A stretch of DNA of 64,000 bases. Origin: Paracoccaceae bacterium. Lineage in GTDB: Bacteria; Pseudomonadota; Alphaproteobacteria; Rhodobacterales; Rhodobacteraceae. The notes under the pieces were generated by a model that searched no databases, had not been told where the DNA came from, and saw only the letters and a program-made list of their open reading frames with translations. The translations under genes and the position numbers were made by a program. Position 1 is the first letter of the stretch; each line of letters begins with the position of its first letter. The DNA is taken from the NCBI GenBank assembly GCA_016936395.1, contig JAFGXY010000002.1:1-64000 (forward strand). Reading direction: 5' to 3'. Shown here one piece after another: positions 24,612 through 33,573 of this stretch.

Positions 24612-24824
24612 TCAGCCTTTTCTGTCCTCCAGTTCCGAATTGAACAGCCGCAGTCTGTGGGTCAGGTTGTCCTTGTTGGTGACGCTGTCGAAATGTTCGA
24701 ACAGAAACGACAGCGCCTCGCCTTCGTCCAGTCCGGCTTCGGCCGAGAAGCGTTTGAGCCTGCGATAGCCATCTTCGGTCATGGCGACGGGAAAGCGGCG
24801 GGTCAGGCGGAAGCGTTTGGGCAT
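24612..24824 (-). CDS. Small basic protein, possible ribbon-helix-helix type
   Basis: A 70-residue protein with a GGGAG ribosome site. The sequence RRFPVAMTEDGYRRLKRFSAEAG (split here: RRFPVAMTEDGYRRLKRF, then SAEAG) reads as a short strand followed by a helix-turn-helix of the CopG/ribbon-helix-helix kind, with an acidic C-terminal helix. Such proteins often bind DNA as dimers. It lies between the GST and the acyl-CoA dehydrogenase on the same strand. Function and targets unknown. Confidence 0.6.
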   Translation of the reverse strand: MPKRFRLTRRFPVAMTEDGYRRLKRFSAEAGLDEGEALSFLFEHFDSVTNKDNLTHRLRLFNSELEDRKG

Positions 24825-24892
24825 CGGGTGAACTCCCTTTGAGGCAGCGTGATCCTTCGCAGAAAGATCGTCCTTGCCGTGACAGGTTCAGA

Positions 24893-26668
24893 TTAGAACG
24901 CTTCCGTCCGCAGTGCCATCACCGTTTCGGCCCCGGTTTCGATCCGCGCCAGATGCATCGTGCAGGCGGGCAGTTGGCGGGCCATGTAGAAGCGGCCCGT
25001 GGCGATCTTGGCGTCCAGAAAATCGCGGTCCGAGGCCCCGGTGTCGAATGCGGTGTAGGCGGCCTTGGCGATCCGTGTCCACATCAGGCCCAGGCAGACA
25101 TGGCCCATCAGATGCATGAAGTCATAGCTGCCCGACAGCGCCGCATTGGGATTCTTCATACCGCTCTGCATGAAAAACATGGCCGCCTGCTGAAGCTGTT
25201 TCGAAGCGGTCTTGAGCGGTCCGACAAAGCCCTTCATCCGCTCGTCGCTGTCATGCGCCTGGCATTCGGCCTTTACCACGTCAAAGAAGGCCATCACATG
25301 CTTGCCGCCATCTTGCGCGAGTTTGCGGCCCACCAGATCAAGCGCCTGCACGCCGTTCGCGCCTTCGTAGATCATCGCAATGCGGGCGTCGCGGGCGAAT
25401 TGCGACATTCCAGAAGCCTCGATATAGCCGTGCCCGCCCAGAACTTGCTGGGCCTGCACGGCCATTTCAAACCCCTTGTCGGTCTGAAAGCCCTTGATGA
25501 CCGGTATCATCAGAGACACCAGCCCTTCGGCTTCGGCATCGCCTTGCCGCACCGAGCGGTCAATCAGATGCGCCGCCCAGAAGGTCAGTGCGCGGGCACC
25601 TTCGACAAAGCTTTTCTGCTCCATCAGGTTGCGGCGGATATCTGGGTGCACGATCAGCGGATCGGCGGGGCCTGACGGGTTTTCGGCTCCGGTCACCGCG
25701 CGCCCCTGAAGGCGATCCTTGGCATAGGCAAGCGCGTTCTCATAGGCCACGGCGGCCTGCGCATAGCCCTGCAGGCCCACGCCCAGACGGGCTTCGTTCA
25801 TCATGGTGAACATGGCGCGCATGCCCTTGTGCAGATCGCCCAGAAGCCAGCCCTTTGCGCCATCGTAGTTCATCACGCAGGTGGCGCTGCCATGGATGCC
25901 CATCTTGTCTTCGATCTTGCCGACCGACACCGCATTGCGTGCGCCAAGGCTGCCATCATCATTGACCAGAAACTTGGGCACGATGAACAGGCTGATGCCC
26001 TTGCTGCCTTCGCCGCCGCCGGGGGCCTTGGCCAGCACCAGATGGATGATGTTTTCGGCCAGATCATGTTCGCCCGCCGAGATGAAGATCTTGGTGCCGG
26101 TGATCAGATAGCTGCCATCGGCCTGCGGTTCGGCGCGGGTGCGCATCAGGCCCAGATCGGTGCCGCAATGCGGCTCGGTCAGGTTCATCGTGCCGGTCCA
26201 GTCGCAGGACACCATCTTGGGCAGGTAGGTGGCCTTCTGCTCGGCCGTGCCATGGGTATGGATTGCCGAATAAGCGCCGTGGGTCAGGCCCTGATACATG
26301 TTGAAGGCCATGTTGGCACTGACAAAAATCTCGCCCACCGCGGTGCCCATCAGATAGGGCAGGCCCTGACCGCCATAGTCGGGGTCGCAATCAAGCGCGG
26401 TCCAGCCGCCGTCTTTCATCGCCTGAAACGCCGCCTTGAACCCGGTTGGCGTGCGCACCATGCCGTTTTCCAGCAGACAGCCCTCGCGGTCACCCACGGC
26501 GTTCAACGGCGCCAGCAGGTCTGACGCCACCTTGCCCGCTTCTTCCAGCACGGCGGCAGTAAAGCCTTCGTCCAAGTCACCATAGCCGGGGGTGTCGGAT
26601 GCGGTGACATTCAGCACGCTGTGCAGCAGGAATTGCATGTCCTTGAGGGGCGCGGTGTAGCTTGGCAT
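24893..26668 (-). CDS. Acyl-CoA dehydrogenase, DmdC-type
   Basis: A 591-residue FAD enzyme that forms the 2,3-double bond of acyl-CoA. The length, well above the usual 380 residues, and the N-terminus [19 protein letters not shown] mark the long family that includes methylmercaptopropionyl-CoA dehydrogenase DmdC of marine Rhodobacterales. Flavin and substrate contacts lie in [15 protein letters not shown] near residue 160, and the catalytic glutamate in [17 protein letters not shown] near residue 431. No dmdA or dmdD lies nearby, so a general fatty-acid role in this beta-oxidation block is more likely than DMSP use. Confidence 0.88.
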   Translation of the reverse strand: MPSYTAPLKDMQFLLHSVLNVTASDTPGYGDLDEGFTAAVLEEAGKVASDLLAPLNAVGDREGCLLENGMVRTPTGFKAAFQAMKDGGWTALDCDPDYGGQGLPYLMGTAVGEIFVSANMAFNMYQGLTHGAYSAIHTHGTAEQKATYLPKMVSCDWTGTMNLTEPHCGTDLGLMRTRAEPQADGSYLITGTKIFISAGEHDLAENIIHLVLAKAPGGGEGSKGISLFIVPKFLVNDDGSLGARNAVSVGKIEDKMGIHGSATCVMNYDGAKGWLLGDLHKGMRAMFTMMNEARLGVGLQGYAQAAVAYENALAYAKDRLQGRAVTGAENPSGPADPLIVHPDIRRNLMEQKSFVEGARALTFWAAHLIDRSVRQGDAEAEGLVSLMIPVIKGFQTDKGFEMAVQAQQVLGGHGYIEASGMSQFARDARIAMIYEGANGVQALDLVGRKLAQDGGKHVMAFFDVVKAECQAHDSDERMKGFVGPLKTASKQLQQAAMFFMQSGMKNPNAALSGSYDFMHLMGHVCLGLMWTRIAKAAYTAFDTGASDRDFLDAKIATGRFYMARQLPACTMHLARIETGAETVMALRTEAF

Positions 26669-26713
26669 CGGTCGATCTCTCCCTTGTTCGTCGGTGCGGT
26701 CTTTGTCAGCAGG

Positions 26714-27115
26714 TCATTCGGCGGCGCGGCGCAGGGTGGCGATCATCGCCTCGCCCGCATCGAGTTCGGCTTTCAGGTCGGCAATCGCAAGGTCCAGTTC
26801 GGCGCGCTGCGCCTCCATCTGGGCCAGACGCTGTTGGGCCAGTTCATAGGTGCGGATGGTCTGGGCATGGTTTGACCCGTCGCGGTCATACAGGTCCAGG
26901 ATCTGGCGGATGTCTTCGAGGCTGAAGCCGAACCGCTTGCCGCGCAGGATCAGCGTCAGACGGGCGCGGTCGCGGCGGGTGAACAGGCGGCGGGTGCCGT
27001 CCCGCTGCGGAAACAGCAGTTCCTTCGCCTCATAAAAGCGCAAGGTGCGGGGTGTGACGTCAAAGGCGTCACACATCTGGCGAATCGTCATCAGGTCGTT
27101 TGGCATCATCTTCAT
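26714..27115 (-). CDS. MerR family regulator upstream of the acyl-CoA dehydrogenase (LiuR/PsrA-like candidate)
   Basis: About 133 residues; several in-frame starts exist (27130, 27115, 27109) and no strong ribosome site decides. The N-terminal winged helix shows TIRQMCDAFDVTPRTLRFYE followed by the typical LILRGKRFGFSLEDIRQIL, then a C-terminal coiled coil (QRLAQMEAQRAELDLAIADL) for dimer formation. No metal-binding cysteines are seen, so an acyl-CoA or similar metabolite is a likely signal. It is 45 bases upstream of the dehydrogenase gene and has a perfect ACGTTAACGT palindrome in its own upstream region, consistent with autoregulation. Confidence 0.85.
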   Translation of the reverse strand: MKMMPNDLMTIRQMCDAFDVTPRTLRFYEAKELLFPQRDGTRRLFTRRDRARLTLILRGKRFGFSLEDIRQILDLYDRDGSNHAQTIRTYELAQQRLAQMEAQRAELDLAIADLKAELDAGEAMIATLRRAAE

Positions 27116-27180
27116 CGGCTTTCGGGTCACATACTGTCTGGCAGGCAGATGTGACCGTTTAATGCAGCCTACCAGAGTGC

Positions 27181-27196
27181 TTTACGTTAACGTCAG
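27181..27196. promoter_or_regulatory. MerR-type operator, TTTACGTTAACGTCAG
   Basis: The core ACGTTAACGT at 27184-27193 is a perfect 10-base palindrome, and flanking bases extend it to 14 matches out of 16 against a full dyad. A further half-like GTAACGTCACGTCA string follows at 27198-27211. LiuR-type MerR regulators of branched-chain and fatty acid breakdown are known, from memory, to bind TTTACGT-AACGTAAA-like sites. It lies 66 bases upstream of the first MerR gene. Confidence 0.55.
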
Positions 27197-27231
27197 TGTA
27201 ACGTCACGTCACGCCTCTGGATGACGTGATG

Positions 27232-27618
27232 TCAGCTTTGGCCCGCCTGCGACAGGGCCTGAACCGTGGTGGCCCGCAGGGCGCGCAGGTCGGCGATCGT
27301 GGCTTCCAGCTCGGCCTGCTGGCGTTCCAGATCGGCCAGTTGACGGTCGGCCAGCCCGAGGAAACTTTCCAGTTGTGGCCGCGTGCCGTGCTGGCTGTAG
27401 ATCGCCAGCCATTGCCGGATTTCTTCAAGGCTGAAGCCGAACCGCCGGCCGCGCAGGATCAGCGTCATCCGGGCCAGTTCACGCGGGCCATAGAACCGGG
27501 CACGGCCTTCCCTTTCGGGCGCGATAAGCTCGATATACTCGTAATACCGCAAGGTGCGCGGGGTCACGTCAAACCGGGCGCACATTTCCTTGAAGCTCAG
27601 GCGGCTTGTGTCGGGCAT
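27232..27618 (-). CDS. Second MerR family regulator
   Basis: 128 residues from ATG 27618, which has AGAGGAGTC upstream. The winged-helix domain carries SFKEMCARFDVTPRTLRYYE and MTLILRGRRFGFSLEEIRQW, closely matching the neighbour downstream, followed by a leucine- and glutamine-rich coiled coil. The two are clearly paralogues. It is divergent from the first thioesterase gene with a 115-base spacer that probably holds both promoters. Signal and targets unknown; location suggests acyl-CoA metabolism. Confidence 0.85.
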   Translation of the reverse strand: MPDTSRLSFKEMCARFDVTPRTLRYYEYIELIAPEREGRARFYGPRELARMTLILRGRRFGFSLEEIRQWLAIYSQHGTRPQLESFLGLADRQLADLERQQAELEATIADLRALRATTVQALSQAGQS

Positions 27619-27733
27619 CGCGGACTCCTCTAACCAACAGGCTAAGCGTGCTTGCCCCCCGGTGCAACGGCTTGTGCCCCGCGCCCCCTTGCAGCGGATG
27701 GTGAAGGCGGGAATATGGACGAAAGGGAATCTC

Positions 27734-28168
27734 ATGACCGACCTGATCCGTATTGCCCGCCAATTCATCGAAGCCATTCCACATGCCCGCGCCTTGGGGA
27801 TGCAGTTTGAAAGCCTTGGCGATGGCAAGGCAGCCATTTCCATGCCCTATGACCCGCGCTTTGTCGGTGATCCGACCACAGGGGTGATTCATGGCGGGGC
27901 AGTATCGGCGTTGATGGACACGGCGTCGGGGGCGGCGGTGATGTGCCATCCGACGGCACCAGCATCAACCGCAACGCTGGACCTGCGGATCGACTATTTC
28001 CGCGCGGCCACACCGGGGCAGGCCATTTTGGCGCGGGCGGAGTGCTATCACGTCACCCGCTCGGTGGCCTTTGTGCGGGTCACTGCCACCGACGCCGACG
28101 AAAGCCGCCCCGTCGCCGCAGCCACCGGGGCCTTCACGCTGGACCGCCACAAGGGGGCCACGCCATGA
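27734..28168 (+). CDS. PaaI-type hotdog thioesterase 1
   Basis: A 144-residue protein with GAAAGGGA before the ATG. The hotdog fold signature VGDPTTGVIHGGAVSALMDT (residues 44-63) includes the HGG motif used by PaaI-like acyl-CoA thioesterases. These enzymes cleave acyl-CoA to free acid and CoA. It is the first gene of a coupled trio with a second thioesterase (ATGA overlap) and a MATE exporter. Substrate unknown. Confidence 0.85.
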   Translation: MTDLIRIARQFIEAIPHARALGMQFESLGDGKAAISMPYDPRFVGDPTTGVIHGGAVSALMDTASGAAVMCHPTAPASTATLDLRIDYFRAATPGQAILARAECYHVTRSVAFVRVTATDADESRPVAAATGAFTLDRHKGATP

Positions 28169-28680
28169 CCCTGAAGCGCCCGGAACCGGTTCAGGTGATC
28201 AAGCAACGCCGGGATGCGGCCTTGTCGGGGTTGCTGTCGGGGGTGCCCTACATCGGCTATCTGGGCATCACCTTCGATCGGCGCGGAGATGAGTTGACCG
28301 CGATCCTGCCGTTCGACGAAAAGCTTATCGGCAACCCCAGCATCCCGGCCCTGCATGGCGGTGTGACGGCGGCCTTTCTGGAGGTGGCGGCGATCATCGA
28401 ACTGGCCTGGGGCACGCTGTGGGACGCGATGGAGTCGGGCCAGACGGACACCTCGGCAGCAACTGCGCCGATCCGCCTGCCCAAGACCATTGATTTTACG
28501 GTTGATTATCTGCGCGCAGGCCTGCCACGCGATGCCTACGCCCGGGCACGGATCAACCGGTCGGGGCGGCGCTATGCGTCGGTGCATGTCGAGGCATGGC
28601 AGGACAATCGCGCCCGGCTGTTTGCCCAAGGCACCGGGCATTTCCTGATGCCGCAACCGCCCGGCAGCCCGGCAGAATGA
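28165..28680 (+). CDS. PaaI-type hotdog thioesterase 2
   Basis: A 171-residue protein overlapping the first thioesterase by four bases. The hotdog core is LIGNPSIPALHGGVTAAFLE near residues 53-72, again with HGG, followed by KTIDFTVDYLRAGLPRDAYA. It is longer at the N-terminus than its partner (KRPEPVQVIKQRRDA). The tandem pair could act as a heterodimer, since hotdog proteins work as dimers; this is inference. Its stop overlaps the MATE start. Confidence 0.85.
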   Translation: MTLKRPEPVQVIKQRRDAALSGLLSGVPYIGYLGITFDRRGDELTAILPFDEKLIGNPSIPALHGGVTAAFLEVAAIIELAWGTLWDAMESGQTDTSAATAPIRLPKTIDFTVDYLRAGLPRDAYARARINRSGRRYASVHVEAWQDNRARLFAQGTGHFLMPQPPGSPAE

Positions 28681-29993
28681 GCCAGATCACCCATGCCCGG
28701 ATCTGGGCGATCAGTTGGCCATTCATCCTCTCGAACGTTACCGTTCCCATCCTTGGCGCGGTCGATACTGCGGTCGTGGGCCAGTTGGGGCAGGCGGCGC
28801 CGATAGGGGCGGTGGGGATCGGCGCGGTGATCCTTGCCTCGCTGTATTGGGTGTTCAGTTTCCTGCGCATGGGCACCGGCGGGCTGGCAGCCCAAGCCCA
28901 TGGTGCGGGTGATCTGGCCGAGCGGGATGCCACGCTGTTTCGCGCCCTGCTGATTGCCGCGGGCGCAGGCATGGTCATCGTTCTGGCCCAAAGTGCGCTG
29001 ATCTGGGCCGCGTTTCAGGCGGCCCCCGCAACGCCCGAGGTCGAGACCCTTGCACAGCGCTACTTGCAGATCCGCATCTGGGGGGCCCCCGCCACCATTG
29101 CGCTTTATGCGGTCAACGGCTGGCTGATCGCAATTGCGCGCACCCGCGCTGTTCTGGGCCTGCAACTGTGGATCAACGGTGCAAATGCGGTGCTGGACCT
29201 GATTTTTGTGATGGGCCTTGGCTGGTCGGTCGAAGGGGTGGCGATCGCGTCGCTGATCGCGGAATGGACCGGGTTGGCCCTTGGCCTGTGGCTGTGCCGG
29301 GATGCCTTTGGTCCTGCCTTTGCAGCGGCGCTTGCCCGGTTGCGCGACCGGGCGGCCCTGATCCGGATGCTGTCGGTCAACAGCGCCATTCTGTTGCGCA
29401 CCGTGTTGCTGCAAGGCGCGTTCACCACCTTCATGTTCCTGTCCGCAGGCTTTGGCGATGTGCCTTTGGCGGCCAATCAGGTCTTGATGCAATTCCTTGC
29501 GATCACCGCCTATGCGCTGGATGGCTTTGCCACCGCTGCCGAAACGCTGGTCGGACAGGCGGTGGGCGCGCGGGCGGGCCGCGATGCAAGCCGCGCGGCA
29601 CGGCTGTCGTTGGCCTGGGGCTGGGGCGGCAGTCTGGTGATGGCGCTTGGCTTTGCCGCAGTGGGGCCGGCGCTGATCGAGCTGATGACCACCGCCCCCG
29701 ATGTGCGCGCCGAGGCGCGGCTCTATCTGCCGTGGATCATCGCCGCCCCGGTGATCGGCGTGGCAAGCTGGATCTACGATGGCATCTTCATCGGCGCCAC
29801 GATGACCCGCGCCATGCTTCAGGTGGTGGCGCTGTCGGTCGCGGTCTATGCCCTGCTTTTGGGGCTGTTGATGGGGCCGTTCGGCAACCACGGTCTTTGG
29901 GCGGCACTGATGGCGATGAACGCCACACGCGGCGTTGCGGCGCATCTGCTGTGGCGGCGGGCGCACCCGCCGCTCAGCGCTTCATCTGCCTGA
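28677..29993 (+). CDS. MATE family efflux transporter (DinF-like)
   Basis: A 438-residue inner-membrane protein with about twelve hydrophobic segments in two similar halves. The N-terminal stretch WPFILSNVTVPILGAVDTAV and YWVFSFLRMGTGGLAAQAHG are typical of the MATE/DinF type, which exports drugs or metabolites using Na+ or H+. ATGA overlap with the thioesterase gene shows co-translation. Its 3' end runs 20 bases into the convergent TIGR02186 gene. Confidence 0.9.
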   Translation: MSQITHARIWAISWPFILSNVTVPILGAVDTAVVGQLGQAAPIGAVGIGAVILASLYWVFSFLRMGTGGLAAQAHGAGDLAERDATLFRALLIAAGAGMVIVLAQSALIWAAFQAAPATPEVETLAQRYLQIRIWGAPATIALYAVNGWLIAIARTRAVLGLQLWINGANAVLDLIFVMGLGWSVEGVAIASLIAEWTGLALGLWLCRDAFGPAFAAALARLRDRAALIRMLSVNSAILLRTVLLQGAFTTFMFLSAGFGDVPLAANQVLMQFLAITAYALDGFATAAETLVGQAVGARAGRDASRAARLSLAWGWGGSLVMALGFAAVGPALIELMTTAPDVRAEARLYLPWIIAAPVIGVASWIYDGIFIGATMTRAMLQVVALSVAVYALLLGLLMGPFGNHGLWAALMAMNATRGVAAHLLWRRAHPPLSASSA

Positions 29994-30729
29994 ACGCTGC
30001 CGATGCCGCCCAGCCGGCGACCACCGCAATCAACAGCGACAACAGGCCATAAATTAACGGCTGTTCACGCGACATGTTGAACAAGAACCGCTCCAACCCC
30101 GCCTTGCGTACGTTGATCTGTTGGTCAAACCTGTCGACCACCTGACCATCCCGGGTCAGAAAAACCCGCACCTGGTACAGGCCCTCGCTCAGGTTGGCCG
30201 GCAGATCGACATCAGCCCGAAACAACGTGGCCTCGGTGAACTGAACCGAACGTTCTTCCAGCCGATACCGGTCTTCCTTTTCGCGTATCCGGATCGTTGC
30301 CGCCACAAAGTCAGGTGCATCTTCGGCCTGCGTGCTGATGCCCACCGGACGGATCACCAGCGGCAAGGTGATGCGGTGGCGCAGATTTTCTGTCTCGGAC
30401 AATGTCTCGGCCAGCCGCCCGGTGGTGGCGACGGCGTAAAACGAGGGTGCGCTGCTGATCTGAACCGATTCGTCGTTCACATAGATGCCGAAACGCCGCG
30501 CCTTTTTGCGCACGATGACTGGTATCTTTGGCCCTTCGACCGTTATGATCACATGCATGGGGCCCTTGGGCGCAGGCGCATCACGTTTGACCGCACCATA
30601 AATCAGGATCTCGGAGCCGTTGAAATCGGCCGTGATCGCGACGCGGTTCTGGCTCAGCCCGGCCACGATGGCTTCGGATGCGAAGGCGGGGCAGGACAGC
30701 GTCAGCCAGAACAGCAGGGCGCGGATCAT
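29974..30729 (-). CDS. TIGR02186-type membrane-anchored periplasmic protein
   Basis: 251 residues: a signal peptide (LLFWLTLSCPAFASEA), a beta-rich periplasmic domain (VAGLSQNRVAITADFNGSEI, LVIRPVGISTQ), and one C-terminal membrane helix (LIYGLLSLLIAVVAGWAAS, about residues 225-243) before a short basic tail. This layout defines a conserved alphaproteobacterial family of unknown function that accompanies TauE-type exporters. Its start overlaps the stop of the TauE gene, so the two are made together and may form a complex. Confidence 0.85.
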   Translation of the reverse strand: MIRALLFWLTLSCPAFASEAIVAGLSQNRVAITADFNGSEILIYGAVKRDAPAPKGPMHVIITVEGPKIPVIVRKKARRFGIYVNDESVQISSAPSFYAVATTGRLAETLSETENLRHRITLPLVIRPVGISTQAEDAPDFVAATIRIREKEDRYRLEERSVQFTEATLFRADVDLPANLSEGLYQVRVFLTRDGQVVDRFDQQINVRKAGLERFLFNMSREQPLIYGLLSLLIAVVAGWAASAAFRQMKR

Positions 30730-31646
30730 GGCAGCACCCCCGGCGTGATGGTGTAAAGCTCGGCCGGCCGCAACAGCAGGTCAGCGGCAATCTTGACCGC
30801 AACGCCCAGCACCAACAGCGACAGCAGGATGCGCAGCTGTTCCGCCCGAAGCCGACCACTGACCTGTGCGCCAAGCTGCGCGCCGATCACCCCGCCCAGG
30901 ATCAGCAAGACCGCCAGCATCATGTCCACCGTATTGGCGGTGACGGCATGCATGATGGTGGTAAATGCAGTGACAAAAATGATCTGGAACAGCGAGGTGC
31001 CGATCACGACCTTGGTTGGCATCCCCAGCAGGTAGATCATGGCTGGCACCATGATGAACCCGCCGCCAACCCCCATGATGGCGGCCAGAAACCCCACCAG
31101 CGCCCCCACGGCCAAGGGCGGCAGCACCGATATATACAGGCCTGACGCGCGAAACTTCATCTTGAACGGCAGGCCATGCACCCAGTTGTGCGTATGCGAC
31201 CGCCGGATCGGCGCGCCGGGTTTGCTGGACCGGCGCAAGGCCCCGACCGATTCCCAGAACATCGTCAGGCCGATGCCCCCCAGAAACAGCACATAGGACA
31301 GCTGCACGAACAGATCGACCTGCCCGGCGGCAGTCAGCCGGGCAAAGACCCAGACGCCGATGAAAGACCCGACGAGGCCCCCTGCCAGCAGCACAAATCC
31401 CATCGGGAAATCCACGGCCTTGCGCTTGAGCTGCGCCAGAACGCCCGAGATTGAAGAGGCCACCACCTGATTGGCCCCGGTGGCCACGGCAATGGCCGGG
31501 GGTATGCCGATGAAAAACAACAAGGGCGTGATCAGGAACCCGCCACCCACCCCGAACAGGCCCGACAAAAAGCCCACGACGCCGCCAATCCCCAAAAGCA
31601 GGAAGGCGTTGACCGACAACTCGGCAATGGGAAGATAGATTTGCAT
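30726..31646 (-). CDS. Sulfite exporter TauE/SafE family permease
   Basis: A 306-residue inner-membrane protein. Two family repeats can be seen: GVVGFLSGLFGVGGGFLITP at residues 22-41 and VGFLAAIMGVGGGFIMVPA about residue 184. Such proteins export sulfite or other sulfur-organic acids. The partner TIGR02186 gene downstream overlaps by four bases. Substrate not readable from sequence. Confidence 0.88.
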   Translation of the reverse strand: MQIYLPIAELSVNAFLLLGIGGVVGFLSGLFGVGGGFLITPLLFFIGIPPAIAVATGANQVVASSISGVLAQLKRKAVDFPMGFVLLAGGLVGSFIGVWVFARLTAAGQVDLFVQLSYVLFLGGIGLTMFWESVGALRRSSKPGAPIRRSHTHNWVHGLPFKMKFRASGLYISVLPPLAVGALVGFLAAIMGVGGGFIMVPAMIYLLGMPTKVVIGTSLFQIIFVTAFTTIMHAVTANTVDMMLAVLLILGGVIGAQLGAQVSGRLRAEQLRILLSLLVLGVAVKIAADLLLRPAELYTITPGVLP

Positions 31647-31725
31647 GGCAGGGCCCGGCGCGCAGAGGGGCGGTCAGATCGAAGGGTTGCCCCCCTTTGC
31701 AGGTGAAGTCAAACCACGATCCGCC

Positions 31726-32529
31726 CTACCGGTGCAGCCGCAGAAAATGCCTCAGGATGCGTTCCAGTTTTGCCGCACCCAAGGGGGCCATGGCCTTGGT
31801 GTGCTCATGGCTGATGTTCTCCTCCGACAGGCCCGCCGCCATGTTGGTGATGGTGGAAATCGCCACACAGGTCAGGCCCAGAAAACGCGCAAGGATGATC
31901 TCGGGCACGGTGGACATGCCCACCGCATCGGCCCCGAGCAGCCTGAGCATCCGGATTTCAGCGGGTGTCTCGAAGGATGGCCCGGAATACCAGGCGTAGA
32001 CGCCGTCCTTGATGTCAATCCCCTCGGCCAAGGCACTGTCCCGAAGGGCGGCGCGCAGGGCGGGGTCGTGGGCATGGGTCATCGGCACAAAGCGCGCATC
32101 GGTCGGCTCGCCGATCAGCGGGTTCAGACCGTTGAAATTGATGTGATCCGAAATCAGCATCAGATCGCCCGGGGGAATGTCAGGGCGCAACGACCCCGCA
32201 GCATTGGTCAGGATCAGGCTTTGCGCGCCCAGAGCCTTGAGCACCTCCAGCGCCGGCCGCATGGCAGCGGGGTTGCCCTTTTCATAGTAATGCTCGCGCG
32301 CCCCAAACACTGCAACGCGGACACCTTCCAGATCGCCGATCACAAGGTTCGGGTTGTGCCCCGACACGGCGGCATGCGGAAAGCCCGGCAATGCGGCGTA
32401 GGGAATGGCGACACCCGATACGGCATGCGCCAGATGGCCCAGCCCTGACCCAAGGATCAGCCCCAGCGTCACGGGTGTATCTCCGGCACGGTCACGGACA
32501 ATCGCAAGGGCGTCTTGGAAAGGTGTCAT
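31726..32529 (-). CDS. Purine-nucleoside phosphorylase
   Basis: A 267-residue trimeric-type enzyme that splits purine nucleosides with phosphate to base and ribose-1-phosphate. Motifs: LGLILGSGLGHLA near residue 23 (phosphate loop), VSGHNPNLVIGDLEG, ILTNAAGSLRPDI near residue 110, and DAVGMSTVPEIILAR near residue 195. It is the last gene of the BMP-type nucleoside importer operon, so imported purine nucleosides would be used directly. A GC-rich hairpin at 32558-32578 separates it from the permease gene. Confidence 0.92.
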   Translation of the reverse strand: MTPFQDALAIVRDRAGDTPVTLGLILGSGLGHLAHAVSGVAIPYAALPGFPHAAVSGHNPNLVIGDLEGVRVAVFGAREHYYEKGNPAAMRPALEVLKALGAQSLILTNAAGSLRPDIPPGDLMLISDHINFNGLNPLIGEPTDARFVPMTHAHDPALRAALRDSALAEGIDIKDGVYAWYSGPSFETPAEIRMLRLLGADAVGMSTVPEIILARFLGLTCVAISTITNMAAGLSEENISHEHTKAMAPLGAAKLERILRHFLRLHR

Positions 32530-32557
32530 GATGCAAACCCTTTCGCGGTGGCAAGAC

Positions 32558-32578
32558 CCGGGGGTGTGAAACCCCCGG
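32558..32578. repeat. GC-rich hairpin with loop GTGAA in the nucleoside operon
   Basis: Stem CCGGGGGT (32558-32565) pairs with ACCCCCGG (32571-32578) around GTGAA. The loop and inner stem are the reverse complement of the hairpin at 24339-24359. It lies between the permease stop and the phosphorylase start and could lower or modulate read-through. Confidence 0.6.
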
Positions 32579-32601
32579 CGGCAATTTGCAGGGCGGCGCG
32601 C

Positions 32602-33573
32602 TCAGCGTTCCTTGACATAGGGCTCTCCTCCGGCGCGGGGTGGGATGGCCTTGCCGACGAACCCCGCCAGCACCAGAACGGTCAGGATATAGGGCAGGGC
32701 GTCGAGGAAGGGCACCGGCACCTTGACCTGCACCACCGCCTGCACCACGTCGGGGCGCAGGGCGAGGGCCTGGAAGAAGCCGAACAGAAGGCAGGCCCAC
32801 ATTGCCGCCACCGGACGCCATTTTGCGAAGATCAGCGCCGCGAGGGCAATGTAGCCGCGCCCTGCTGTCATCTCGCGTCCGAAACCGGCTTGCAGCGCGG
32901 TCGCCATATAGGCCCCGGCCAGCCCGCACAGGATGCCCGTGATGCCCACTGCGGCAAAGCGCAGGGCCACGACCGACACGCCTGCGGTATCGACCGCTGC
33001 AGGGTTTTCGCCCACCGCGCGCAGGCGCAGGCCGAACCGGGTACGGAACAGTACCCACCATGTCAGCGGCACGATCGAGAAGGCCATGTAGACCAGAATC
33101 GAGTGGCCCGAGATCACCTCATAATAAAGGGGTCCGATCACCGGAATGTCCCGAAGCGCTTCTGCCCCCGGCAAAGTGATCGGGTTGAAGCGCGCGTTGC
33201 CGGTCAGGGGTGGGGTGCGCCCGCCTTGGCGGAACAGGGCCTGCGCCACCAGCACCGTGATACCGGATGACAGGAAGTTCAGCGCCACGCCCGAGATCAA
33301 CTGGTTGCCACGGAACGTGATCGACGCCACGCCATGCAGGGCCGCGAACACCAGCGATGCGCCGATCCCCGCCAGCAAACCTGCCCAGGCTGACCCGGTC
33401 AGCGCGGCCGCGGCCCCCGCGGCCATCGCAGCCGCCAGCATCTTGCCCTCCAGCCCGATGTCGAAAATCCCTGCACGCTCGGAATAAAGCCCCGCAAGGC
33501 AGGCCAGCAGCAAGGGTGTGGCAAGGCGCAGCGTGGTGTCGAGCACTTGCAAAAGCGTTGCATAGTCCATCAT
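32602..33573 (-). CDS. Nucleoside ABC transporter permease (NupC/BmpC-type, second subunit)
   Basis: A 323-residue membrane protein from ATG 33573, overlapping the stop of the first permease. Typical BPD-transp-2 features: MDYATLLQVLDTTLRLATPL at the N-terminus, RAGIFDIGLEGKMLAAA near residue 33 and VGENPAAVDTAGVSV near residue 197 (coupling region). About nine to ten hydrophobic segments. It pairs with the next permease, ATPase and BMP binding protein in one importer. Confidence 0.9.
   Translation of the reverse strand: MMDYATLLQVLDTTLRLATPLLLACLAGLYSERAGIFDIGLEGKMLAAAMAAGAAAALTGSAWAGLLAGIGASLVFAALHGVASITFRGNQLISGVALNFLSSGITVLVAQALFRQGGRTPPLTGNARFNPITLPGAEALRDIPVIGPLYYEVISGHSILVYMAFSIVPLTWWVLFRTRFGLRLRAVGENPAAVDTAGVSVVALRFAAVGITGILCGLAGAYMATALQAGFGREMTAGRGYIALAALIFAKWRPVAAMWACLLFGFFQALALRPDVVQAVVQVKVPVPFLDALPYILTVLVLAGFVGKAIPPRAGGEPYVKER

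Noticed and set aside
24893-26668. Reading the long acyl-CoA dehydrogenase as part of a DMSP degradation pathway
   Set aside because: The family includes DmdC, but no other dmd gene is nearby and the neighbours are general beta-oxidation genes.
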